DNA of 32,461 nt, from the NCBI RefSeq assembly GCF_001592045.1, contig NZ_BCWB01000009.1:1-32461 (forward strand), given 5' to 3'. Shown in pieces: positions 24,350 to 32,028 of the stretch. The notes beneath the pieces are model-generated. The model was not told where the DNA came from and made no database searches. It worked only from the letters and a program-made list of their open reading frames with translations. Source of the DNA: Thermobifida fusca NBRC 14071 = JCM 3263 (GTDB lineage: Bacteria; Actinomycetota; Actinomycetes; Streptosporangiales; Streptosporangiaceae). Each line of letters opens with the position of its first letter. The stretch's first letter is position 1. The position numbers and the translations under genes were made by a program.

Positions 24350-25384
24350 TCAGGCCGCTACCGCCCACGGGGGACGGTCTTCGATCTCGACCACCGCGCA
24401 CGTCCAACTGAACCCGGCGCCTACCCCGGCCATGAGGATCCGCTGCCCAGGCTGGGCTGCCCCGCTTTCCACCAGATAGGTGAGTCCGGAGAACTGGTCT
24501 CCTGCGCCGAGGTGCCCCACGGTTCGGCCCCAACGCCAGGTCGAACGCTCCGGGTCGATTCCGAAGGGGACGAAAAAAGTGGCGGACAGCCGCCGTCGCC
24601 CCAGGTGGGGAAGGACGAACCAGTCGATGTCGGCCAGTTCGGTGCCTGAGCGGGCCAGCGCATCCTTCACCGCTTGGCGCTGCCCGTCCGCCATCTGCGC
24701 GAGGGTGAAGGAGCGTCCGGCCTCCGCGATGAACTCGTCTTTGCAGGCGCCCAGGTCGACCCGGTCCCGGTAGGTGAAAGGGACCGTGCCGAAGGGTGCC
24801 GTGCCGCGGTGCATGGCCTCCAGTTCGGGACGCGAGGTCGACGCGATGCTGAGCAGTCGGGCGAACCCGCGTCCCCGGGTGAGGAGCAGGGCAGTGCCCC
24901 CGTCGGCGTAGACGGTGCCGGGATCGCTGTTCCACCGGTCGAAGCCCGGCGGGGAGAAGCGGTCGCCGGTGGTGATGAGCACGCTGGAGGATTCCGGGGC
25001 GGCTGCGAGGTGGGTGGCTGCGAGGTCCATGGCCCCCATGCCGCCGTTGGACACTTGGCCCAGCCAGAAGGCGGGGCAGTCGTTGCCTACGGCGGCCCGC
25101 TGCACGTAGGAGGCGGGGGCCCACAGTTCTTGGCCCTGGTAGTAGATGCTGGCGTGGAGGACCAGCCGGATGTCGCTGGGGGAGGCGCCGGAGCGCGCCA
25201 TGACGATCCGGGCGGCGCGGGCTGCCATCTCCGGTCCGGACAGCCCGTCGGACACGGTCACGGATTCCACGCCGAGCTGTTCTTCCGTGCCCGGCGGGCA
25301 TTCTCCGCGGGCTTCGGCATCCTTGGTCCGCACGCGGCGCGGCAGCCACGATGCGCTGGCGGCGATGCTGATCCCCGTGCTCAC
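24350..25384 (-). CDS. DpsC-like ketosynthase III with active-site Ser
   Basis: A 344-residue KAS III-fold protein. The position of the catalytic Cys is Ser-112 (GQVSNGGMGA). His residues occur at 192, 260 (VLPHLGRR) and 291, and the motif GHLGAGD (290-296) stands where FabH has its Asn motif. This layout is that of DpsC, the daunorubicin starter-unit protein, which also has Ser in place of Cys and brings propionyl-CoA to the type II PKS. It suggests a non-acetate starter unit. The GTG start at 25384 overlaps the stop of the carboxylase gene (GTGA). It is followed by the NmrA-like and AT genes. The starter identity is unknown. Confidence 0.9.
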   Translation of the reverse strand: MSTGISIAASASWLPRRVRTKDAEARGECPPGTEEQLGVESVTVSDGLSGPEMAARAARIVMARSGASPSDIRLVLHASIYYQGQELWAPASYVQRAAVGNDCPAFWLGQVSNGGMGAMDLAATHLAAAPESSSVLITTGDRFSPPGFDRWNSDPGTVYADGGTALLLTRGRGFARLLSIASTSRPELEAMHRGTAPFGTVPFTYRDRVDLGACKDEFIAEAGRSFTLAQMADGQRQAVKDALARSGTELADIDWFVLPHLGRRRLSATFFVPFGIDPERSTWRWGRTVGHLGAGDQFSGLTYLVESGAAQPGQRILMAGVGAGFSWTCAVVEIEDRPPWAVAA

Positions 25385-27150
25385 CGGTCTGCCTCCGGCG
25401 CGTCCACGATCTCGCACACGAGGTCTCCTTGCGCGACCGGTGTGCCGGCTTCCACGGCGAGCCCGCGGACGATCCCGGCGCGGTGGGCGGTGATGGGCTG
25501 CTCCATTTTCATCGCTTCCACGAGGAGGAGGGTGTCTCCCGGCTGTACAGCGTCCCCGTCGGCGACGACGACCTTCACCACGGTTGCGGGGGTGGGCGCG
25601 GTTACCGCGGTTCCGGCGCGGGACCCGCCGCGCGGGGGCGGGCTGGTCCTCGCTGCTCGGCGCGGGCGAGGGAGGACAGCGGTGGTGGACCGTGCCGTGG
25701 GCACGCTGACTTCGAACCGCTGGCCGTTGACCTCGACCAGGACCCGTTCGCGGGATTCGCTGGGGGGCGCCTGCGCGGGTGCCGTGCCCCGGGGTAGTTC
25801 TTCAAGCAGGTGGAAAGGGAAGCTGGTTTCCACCCAGCGGGTGTGGATGCGTGGCACGTCCGCCGTGAATTCCGGGGTGTCCAGCAGGGCCCGGTGGAAC
25901 GGGAGGAGGGTGGGGACGCCGGCGACCGTGACGTCGGCGAGGGCGCGCCGTGCCCGGGCGAGGGCGTGTGCGCGAGTGTCCCCTCGGACGATGAGTTTCG
26001 CGATGAGCGAGTCGAAGTGCGGGGGGACGGTGTCGCCCTGCTGGTATCCGGTATCCACTCGGATTCCCGGTCCGGTGGGAAAGACGAGCTGGTCGAGACG
26101 GCCCGCGACCGGGGCGAAGCCGCGGTGGGGGTCTTCCGCGGTGATGCGGAACTCCACGGCATGGCCGTGCACCGGGAAGTCGGTGCGTTCCAGCCGCTGC
26201 CCGTCGGCGATCCGGAGCATTTCCTGGACGAGGTCGACCCCGGTGACTTCTTCGGTGACGGGGTGCTCCACCTGCAGTCGGGTGTTGACTTCGAGGAAGG
26301 ACAGGGTGCCGTCCTCCGCCAGGAGGAACTCGCATGTGGCGGCACCCACGTATCCGGTTGTGCGGAGGATGGCTGCGGACCCTTCGCGGAGGAGCTCCCA
26401 CTGGTGCGGGGTGAGCCCCGGCGCCGGGGCTTCCTCCACGCGCTTCTGGTGGCGGCGTTGGATCGAGCAGTCTCGGGTGGACAGGACGGCGACATTGCCG
26501 TGCGCGTCGGCCAGGCACTGGGTTTCTACGTGGCGCGGGCGGGCCACGTAGCGTTCCACGAAGCAGTCTCCGCGGCCGAAGGCGCTGGCGGCTTCGCGTA
26601 CCGCTGCTTCCAGCAGCTCGGGAATCTGCCGGGTGTCGTGGACGATGCGCATCCCGCGGCCGCCGCCCCCGTGGGCGGCTTTGACCGCGACCGGGTATCC
26701 GTGGCTGCGGGCGAAGTCGGCGACTTCTGCTGCTGTGGTCACGGGCCGACCGGTTCCCGGCATGACGGGGACTCCCACGTCGCAGGCGATGCGGCGTGCG
26801 GCGACCTTGTCGGCGAGCAGTGCGATCGTTTCGGCGCTCGGACCGATCCAGGTGAGTCCGGCCTCGCGCACAGCCTGGGCGAACGCGGCGTTCTCGGCGA
26901 GGAACCCGTACCCGGGGTGGACTGCATCTGCTTTGCTGGCGGCGGCTACGGCAAGGAGTTTGCTGATGTTGAGGTAGGTGTCGGCTGCGGTCTCGCCGTG
27001 CAGCGCGTAGGCTTCGTCGGCGGCGCGGACGTGCAGGGCGTCCCGGTCCGCGTCAGCGTACACGGCGATGCTGACCAGTCCTGCCTCCCGACACGCGTGG
27101 GCGATCCGCACCGCGATCTCTCCACGGTTGGCGATCAGGACTCTACGCAC
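25381..27150 (-). CDS. Acyl-CoA carboxylase alpha chain (biotin carboxylase + BCCP)
   Basis: A 589-residue protein. The biotin-carboxylase N-terminal domain starts VRRVLIANRGEIAVRI, the ATP-grasp region includes KAAHGGGGRGMR and EVNTRLQVEHPVTEEVTG (active site), and the C-terminal biotinyl domain has VEAMKMEQPI with the biotin Lys. It would make carboxybiotin for acetyl- or propionyl-CoA carboxylation, feeding malonyl- or methylmalonyl-CoA to the PKS, as JadJ does in jadomycin. The beta (carboxyltransferase) subunit is absent and would be encoded elsewhere. GTG 27150 has AGGAGG five bases upstream; the longer open frame is spurious. The start overlaps the ferredoxin-reductase end by eight bases. 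Confidence 0.93.
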   Translation of the reverse strand: MRRVLIANRGEIAVRIAHACREAGLVSIAVYADADRDALHVRAADEAYALHGETAADTYLNISKLLAVAAASKADAVHPGYGFLAENAAFAQAVREAGLTWIGPSAETIALLADKVAARRIACDVGVPVMPGTGRPVTTAAEVADFARSHGYPVAVKAAHGGGGRGMRIVHDTRQIPELLEAAVREAASAFGRGDCFVERYVARPRHVETQCLADAHGNVAVLSTRDCSIQRRHQKRVEEAPAPGLTPHQWELLREGSAAILRTTGYVGAATCEFLLAEDGTLSFLEVNTRLQVEHPVTEEVTGVDLVQEMLRIADGQRLERTDFPVHGHAVEFRITAEDPHRGFAPVAGRLDQLVFPTGPGIRVDTGYQQGDTVPPHFDSLIAKLIVRGDTRAHALARARRALADVTVAGVPTLLPFHRALLDTPEFTADVPRIHTRWVETSFPFHLLEELPRGTAPAQAPPSESRERVLVEVNGQRFEVSVPTARSTTAVLPRPRRAARTSPPPRGGSRAGTAVTAPTPATVVKVVVADGDAVQPGDTLLLVEAMKMEQPITAHRAGIVRGLAVEAGTPVAQGDLVCEIVDAPEADR

Positions 27151-28387
27151 GTGTTCCTCCTGTCTGCACGGTCTTCGCGCGGTCCAGGGCGGTGTGGAGG
27201 ACGTCCTGCCAGGCAGCGCGTCGGCGGATGGCGGTGCGGTATCTGGCGATGGCGCCTTTGCCGCCCACGGTGAGGGCCCCGGTGATCCGCTCGCCTGTGC
27301 GGTAGAGGCAGGCGAACTCTCCCCGGGCGGGGTCGCCGACGACGGCGGTCTCGTCGGCGGTCGGCTCTCCGATGAACTGGATCCGCCGGCCGTACCAGTC
27401 GCTCCAGAAGTAGGGGATGGACGCGTGGGGGGTGTCCGGTTGGCCGGTGGCGATCCCGCGGGCGACGGCGGCTGCCTGGTGGGCCGCGTTCGTCCAGTGT
27501 TCGACGCGGACTTTCCTGCCCAGCCACGGGTTGAACCAGCGGGCAACGTCCCCCACCGCGTACACCCCGGGCACGGTGGTGCGCAGCGCGGCGTCGCATT
27601 CCACTCCGTCGGTGCACGCGACACCTGAGCCTTTCAGCCACTCCGTGTTGGGGTGGGAGCCCACGCCGACGACGACCGTGTCGGCTTTGAGGACAGATCC
27701 GTCGGAGAGCAGGACTTTCTCGACGCGTCCTGTCCCGTCGAGCGCGGTGACGGTCACCCCGCAGCGGAGTTCGGTGCCGTGGGCGCGGTGCAGGGCGGCG
27801 CAGAGGCGTCCGGCTGTCTCCCCCAATGCTGCGGCGAAGGGGACGTCCCTGGCTTCGACGATGGTGACGTGCAGGCCCAGGGTTCGCGCGCTGGAGGCAA
27901 CCTCGGAACCGATGAAGCCTCCGCCGACGACCACGACGCGGCGGGAACGGGCCAAGGATTTCCGCAGCGCCCTGGCGTCAGCGACCGTGCGCAGCAGGTG
28001 CACTCCGGCGAGGTTGGCGGCCCAGCCGGGGGTGCGGGGCCGCACCCCGGTGGCGATGACGAGCGCGTCGTAGGGGATGGTGTGGCCTCCCGCGTGGACG
28101 GTCCGGGACCGGGGGTCGAGCGTGTGGGCGGCCACCCCCAGGCGCAGGTCGACGTCCAAGTCGCGGCGCAGGTCGTCGGCCGGGCGGTACACCGGTGTCT
28201 GCGGTTCTTCGCGGTCTTCCAGGAAGCGGGTGGACAGCACGGTGCGGTCGTAGGGGGCCACGGGTTCGTCGCCGATCAGGGTCAGCTCGCCGTCGAATCC
28301 GGCGTCCCTGGCCCCCTCCACTACGCGCAGTCCCGCCAGCGACGCCCCGACGACGACAAGCCGTCTGGTGCGGGCGGGCGCGGTCAT
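27143..28387 (-). CDS. FAD-dependent ferredoxin reductase
   Basis: A 414-residue reductase of the type that feeds P450s or dioxygenases. The FAD motif VVVGASLAGLRV is near residue 12, the NAD motif VVVVGGGFIGSEVA near 148, and the FAD-binding end VYAVGDVARWFNP near 280. The C-terminal domain has HWTNAAHQ and YFWSDWYGRRIQFIG, typical of rhodocoxin/putidaredoxin-type reductases. The ATG overlaps the ferredoxin stop (ATGA, 28384-28387). With the adjacent ferredoxin and P450 it completes an electron chain from NAD(P)H. Confidence 0.93.
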   Translation of the reverse strand: MTAPARTRRLVVVGASLAGLRVVEGARDAGFDGELTLIGDEPVAPYDRTVLSTRFLEDREEPQTPVYRPADDLRRDLDVDLRLGVAAHTLDPRSRTVHAGGHTIPYDALVIATGVRPRTPGWAANLAGVHLLRTVADARALRKSLARSRRVVVVGGGFIGSEVASSARTLGLHVTIVEARDVPFAAALGETAGRLCAALHRAHGTELRCGVTVTALDGTGRVEKVLLSDGSVLKADTVVVGVGSHPNTEWLKGSGVACTDGVECDAALRTTVPGVYAVGDVARWFNPWLGRKVRVEHWTNAAHQAAAVARGIATGQPDTPHASIPYFWSDWYGRRIQFIGEPTADETAVVGDPARGEFACLYRTGERITGALTVGGKGAIARYRTAIRRRAAWQDVLHTALDRAKTVQTGGTRA

Positions 28388-28578
28388 TGTGCCCTCAGAG
28401 CGCTGACCGGGCAGGCGCGGACTGCGCGCATCGCGTCGTCCTCGTAGCCTTCGGGCACTCGTTCCCCGTCGAAGAGGGTGACCAGTTCGCCTTCGTCGTC
28501 GAGGCGGAAGAGCGAGGAGGCCACTTCCTCGCACAGCCCGTGTCCTTCACACCGGGCGTAGTCGACGTGGATGTCCAT
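28384..28578 (-). CDS. P450-type ferredoxin, 3Fe-4S
   Basis: A 64-residue ferredoxin. Cluster ligands are C10, C16 and C56 in CEGHGLC and ACPVSA. His-13 replaces the central Cys of a 4Fe-4S motif, which points to a 3Fe-4S-type cluster as in actinobacterial P450 ferredoxins. It carries electrons from the reductase to the P450. ATG 28578 has AAAGGAG five bases upstream. It lies 28 bases after the P450 stop and overlaps the reductase start. Confidence 0.95.
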   Translation of the reverse strand: MDIHVDYARCEGHGLCEEVASSLFRLDDEGELVTLFDGERVPEGYEDDAMRAVRACPVSALRAQ

Positions 28579-28606
28579 CGGTCTCCTTTCCGCGTCATCG
28601 GCCAGG

Positions 28607-29785
28607 TCAGGCGGAAAACTCGACGGGCAGGGTCGTCATGGCGCGAATCGTGTTGTGGACCCGCCACGTGGGCTGTCCCACTTCGATGCGGGCGACTTTG
28701 CGCACGAGGGCGTTGAGGAGGGAGTGGCCTTCGAGGCGGGCCAGTCCTTGTCCGACGCATCCGTGGATGCCGTGGCCGAACCCGACGTGGGTGTTGGCGT
28801 TGCTGCGGGTGACGTCGAAGGTGTCGGGGTCTTTCCAGTGGCGTTCGTCCCGGTTAGCTGAGGCGTAGACCATAAGTGCCCGGCTGCCGCGGGCGAGGGG
28901 GATGCCGCCGATCTCGGTGTCTTCGGTGACGTATCTGGACAGGGCGCGGATGGGGGCTTCGTAGCGGATGGACTCGTTGAGGACGTTGGGGATGAGGGAG
29001 GGGTCTTCTCGGACCATGCGCCACTGGTCGGGGTTTTCGCCGAGCTGCCACAGCATGGTGGACAGGGCGGAGACGGTGGTGTCGAGGGACGGCACCAGGT
29101 AGTCGCCGATGAGTGCGGGGAGGAGCTGCTTGTCGACTTCTCCTTTCTCTGCGGCTTCGACCAGGGCGGCGCCCCAGCTTCCAGGGGCGAGCCGTCCTGG
29201 GCGGACGATCTCGGCCATGTACTCCCACATGCCTTTGAGCGTGGGCAGGTCGCGCAGCGCCCGTTCGTTCATGGGGCCGAGGGCTTGGAATCCGGCGGAG
29301 GCCCAGTCGAGGAAGTGTTCGCGTCCTTCAGCGGGCCAGCCGAGGAGGTCGGGGACGACGGACAGCGGGAAGATCTGGGCGAAGTCGCGGACCCCGTCGA
29401 AACGGCCGAGTTCCAGGAGGTGGTCGATGAGGGCGTCGGCGCGCTCCTGGAAGTAGTCGTGGTGTTTGCGGAGTGCCCTGGGGGTGAGGGGGCCGCCCAT
29501 CACGCCGCGCACATGGTCGTGGTAGGGCGGGTCGCTGACGAGGGCGCTGCCCTTCATTTTCTCGTTGAGGGGGTCGTTGAGCGCCACACCGTAGCCGGAG
29601 GCGAAGGTGCGGTGGTCGTGGAGGGCCGCGTAGACGTCGTCGTAGCGGGTGACGGCCCACACCTGGTAGCGCTCCAGCCACACTGCGGGGGCGGTGTCGC
29701 GGAGCCTGCGGTAGGTGTCGTACGGGTTGAGGATGACTTCTTCGGAGTAGAAGTCGAGGTCGGTGGAGGGGGCGAGGGTCGTCAT
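28607..29785 (-). CDS. Cytochrome P450
   Basis: A 392-residue bacterial class I P450. The I-helix segment VPSLDTTVSAL replaces the usual AGxDTT; the Thr pair is kept but the preceding Gly is not. The K-helix ExxR lies in NESIRYEAP. The haem loop FGHGIHGCVGQG has the Cys ligand at about residue 343. The ATG has AAAGG seven bases upstream. Followed by its own ferredoxin and reductase, it is probably a tailoring oxygenase of the polyketide; the reaction cannot be predicted. Confidence 0.95.
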   Translation of the reverse strand: MTTLAPSTDLDFYSEEVILNPYDTYRRLRDTAPAVWLERYQVWAVTRYDDVYAALHDHRTFASGYGVALNDPLNEKMKGSALVSDPPYHDHVRGVMGGPLTPRALRKHHDYFQERADALIDHLLELGRFDGVRDFAQIFPLSVVPDLLGWPAEGREHFLDWASAGFQALGPMNERALRDLPTLKGMWEYMAEIVRPGRLAPGSWGAALVEAAEKGEVDKQLLPALIGDYLVPSLDTTVSALSTMLWQLGENPDQWRMVREDPSLIPNVLNESIRYEAPIRALSRYVTEDTEIGGIPLARGSRALMVYASANRDERHWKDPDTFDVTRSNANTHVGFGHGIHGCVGQGLARLEGHSLLNALVRKVARIEVGQPTWRVHNTIRAMTTLPVEFSA

Positions 29786-29822
29786 CGGGTGCCTTTCTGC
29801 GTGGTTGGGCAGGGATGCGGAG

Positions 29823-30590
29823 TCAGAGAAGGGAGCCTCCGGTGGCGTCGATCCAGGCGCCGGTGATCCATCCGGCTTCGGGGGAAGCCAGGAAGGCCAC
29901 GATCGGTGCGATGTCGGCGGGGGTGGCGAGCCGTCCGAAGACGGAGAGCTGGGAGAGGGAGCGGCGGACGGCGGGGTCGGCTAGTCCCGGATGCCCGGTG
30001 TCTACGACTCCGAGGGCGACGGTGTTGACGGTGATGCCGCGCGGGCCGAGGTGTTTCGCGAAGTGGAGAGTGACCATCTCCAAGGCGGCTTTAGCCATCG
30101 CGTTGGCGACTTCGGGCGGGTTGGCGAACCGGGTGAGTCCGCTGGAGATGTTGATGATCCGGCCCCCGTCGGGGATGAGGGGTTCCAAGGCGCGCACGAT
30201 GTGGAGGGGTGCTTGGGCGTTGACCCGCATGAGGTGGTCGACGTCGGCCGGGTCGAGGTCGGAGGGCGGGGCGGTCACCTCGGTGGCGGCGTTGTTGACC
30301 AGGATGTCTACTCGTGGGGCGGTTGCTGCGCCGAGGACTGTGGCGAGCTGTTCGGTCAGGGCGGAGCGGAGGCGTTCCCCGTCGTCCGGCCTGCCGAAGA
30401 GGGTGTGGACGGCGACGGCTGTCCCTCCCCGCTCCGTGATCTCGTGGACGACTTGGTCGGCTTGGTCCGCGCTGAACCCGTAGTGGACGGCGACGGTCGC
30501 TCCTTCCTGGGCCAGCCGGTGGGCGATGGCTTTTCCGATGCCTCGGTCGGCTCCGGTGACGAGCGCGACTTTTCCGTCACATCTGCCCAT
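29823..30590 (-). CDS. SDR ketoreductase lacking the catalytic Tyr
   Basis: A 255-residue SDR. The cofactor motif is TGADRGIG (12-19), with VNNAATE near 98. Ser-150 lies in INISSGLTRFANP, but the Tyr of YxxxK is Asn-163 (codon AAC at 30102-30104); Lys-167 is kept. The C-terminus ends GWITGAWIDATGGSLL. It resembles the LanV/PgaM-reductase group that reduces angucycline intermediates. ATG 30590 has AGGAGG six bases upstream. The upstream monooxygenase frame runs 235 bases into this gene in another frame. Without Tyr, activity may be changed or lost. Confidence 0.88.
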   Translation of the reverse strand: MGRCDGKVALVTGADRGIGKAIAHRLAQEGATVAVHYGFSADQADQVVHEITERGGTAVAVHTLFGRPDDGERLRSALTEQLATVLGAATAPRVDILVNNAATEVTAPPSDLDPADVDHLMRVNAQAPLHIVRALEPLIPDGGRIINISSGLTRFANPPEVANAMAKAALEMVTLHFAKHLGPRGITVNTVALGVVDTGHPGLADPAVRRSLSQLSVFGRLATPADIAPIVAFLASPEAGWITGAWIDATGGSLL

Positions 30591-31993
30591 GGGAGTCCTC
30601 CTGGCCGGTGGTGAGGGTGGGGGACGGGGCGGGGGTCGGCGGGGAACCACCGGGCGAGTTCCGGTGCTGGATCGGTGTCGGCTGTTCCGGCGGCCGCCGT
30701 GTACCCGTCGGGGCGCAGCAGCAGCCAGCCTGCTTTGCCCCGGTCGAGCAGCACGCCCCGCCCGGTCGCCAGCAGGGTGCGCAGGCGTTCCTGGTCGGCG
30801 GGGCCGAGCAGGTCGGGTGGGAGTCGGCGGCCGACTGCCGGGTCTGGAGGGGTGGGCGAACCGTAGCGGATGTGGAGTCCGCTGATCCGCAGGGCGAGCT
30901 GTCGGCGTACCGCCGGGTATGCCATGAGTTCCGCGAGGAGGGTGCGCAGCGGTTCCACTTCGGGGCCGCCGAGCAGGAGCAGGGTTTGCGCTCTGATGAG
31001 GGCGAGGGTGCGTGCCGCTTCGGGTCTGCGTTCCTCGTCGTAGCTGTCGAGGAGCCAGTCGGGGGCCCGTCCGGTCACGTGCGCCGCCAGTTTCCAGCCG
31101 AGGTTGAAGGCGTCGTGCAGGCCGAGGTTGAGCGCTTGGCCGCCCACGGGCATCTGCCGGTGCGCGGCGTCCCCTGCCAGGAGGATCCGCCCGTTGCGGT
31201 AGCGGGTGGCGTGCAGGCACGTGTCGTCGAACCTGTCGGCCCACACCACGCGGGCTCCGGACAGGTCGTCCCCGGTGACGTCGTGCCAGGCGTCGATGAT
31301 GTCGTCGGGGGCTGGGGGCCCGGCGTCGTTGGCGGGCCCCCAGTTGCGGCGGTGGACCATGATGCGGGTGAGGCCGCTGGGGTCGGTGGCTGAGACGGCG
31401 AGGCCGCGGGGATGCCGTTCGAACCGTCGCGTGGGGACGTCGACACCGGTGAGGTCGGCGCGGAGCAGGTGGCGTTGGGGTCCGGTGCCGGCCAGGTCGA
31501 ACCCGCCGACTCGGGCCACCGTGCTGTCTTGGCCGTCGCAGCCCACCACATAGTCGGCGCGCACGGTCTCCGGACCGGACGGGCCTTCGAGGCGGGCTTC
31601 CACCCCGTCCGCGTCTTGGCGGAGGCTGCGCAGCGCGGTGCCCCGGCGCACTACGGCCCCGAGGCCGTGGACCCACCCGGTGAGGACCGCTTCGAGCCTG
31701 GTCTGCGGGACCTTCCACACGCCGGCCCGGGGCGAGGGCACGTCGCCGAGGTCGAGGGGAAGTCCCGCGAAGTGCCCGGTGCGCACGGGGTCGGGGGGAC
31801 CAAGCGCGGTCAGCAGGCCGCGCTGGTCGAGCAGTTCCGCGCTCAGCGCGTGCACCGTGGATGCGCGGGACTCGGTCATGGGTGTTGCGCGCTGCTCCAC
31901 CACCTCGACCTGGGCTCCGCCGAGGCGGAGTTCGCCGGCGAGAGCCAGGCCTACGGGTCCGGCCCCCACTACGAGTACCTGCGTGGATCTCAT
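30356..31993 (-). CDS. FAD-dependent aromatic monooxygenase, PgaE/PgaM-like
   Basis: A protein of up to 545 residues of the aromatic-hydroxylase group used in angucycline/anthracycline pathways. It has VLVVGAGPVGLALAGEL (FAD), YVVGCDGQDSTVARVGG near 150, and GRILLAGDAAHRQMPVGGQALNLGLHDAFNLGWKL near 275. Core homology ends near residue 450 (LRPDGYTAAAG, ELARWF). No stop follows: the frame runs 78 codons past the SDR start before it ends at 30356. A true end near the SDR start would need a frameshift or sequence error. In PgaM a related oxygenase is fused to its SDR, so a split or shifted fusion is possible. ATG 31993 has only a weak ribosome site. Confidence 0.85.
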   Translation of the reverse strand: MRSTQVLVVGAGPVGLALAGELRLGGAQVEVVEQRATPMTESRASTVHALSAELLDQRGLLTALGPPDPVRTGHFAGLPLDLGDVPSPRAGVWKVPQTRLEAVLTGWVHGLGAVVRRGTALRSLRQDADGVEARLEGPSGPETVRADYVVGCDGQDSTVARVGGFDLAGTGPQRHLLRADLTGVDVPTRRFERHPRGLAVSATDPSGLTRIMVHRRNWGPANDAGPPAPDDIIDAWHDVTGDDLSGARVVWADRFDDTCLHATRYRNGRILLAGDAAHRQMPVGGQALNLGLHDAFNLGWKLAAHVTGRAPDWLLDSYDEERRPEAARTLALIRAQTLLLLGGPEVEPLRTLLAELMAYPAVRRQLALRISGLHIRYGSPTPPDPAVGRRLPPDLLGPADQERLRTLLATGRGVLLDRGKAGWLLLRPDGYTAAAGTADTDPAPELARWFPADPRPVPHPHHRPGGLPWADVTEKSRSSPEPTEASEKPSPTGWPRKERPSPSTTGSARTKPTKSSTRSRSGEGQPSPSTPSSAGRTTGNASAPP

Positions 31994-32028
31994 GTGTCAG
32001 TCCCGTCCCCTGTCCGAGTGGTCGCGGC

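Noticed and set aside
24674-26551. Long plus-strand frame (625 residues) opposite the KAS III and carboxylase genes
   Set aside because: It is the antisense shadow of two well-supported genes and has no motif of its own.
29823-31718. 631-residue frame fusing upstream sequence to the SDR
   Set aside because: The part before 30590 is out of frame with the monooxygenase and has Arg/Pro/His-rich nonsense composition; the SDR has its own ATG and AGGAGG site.
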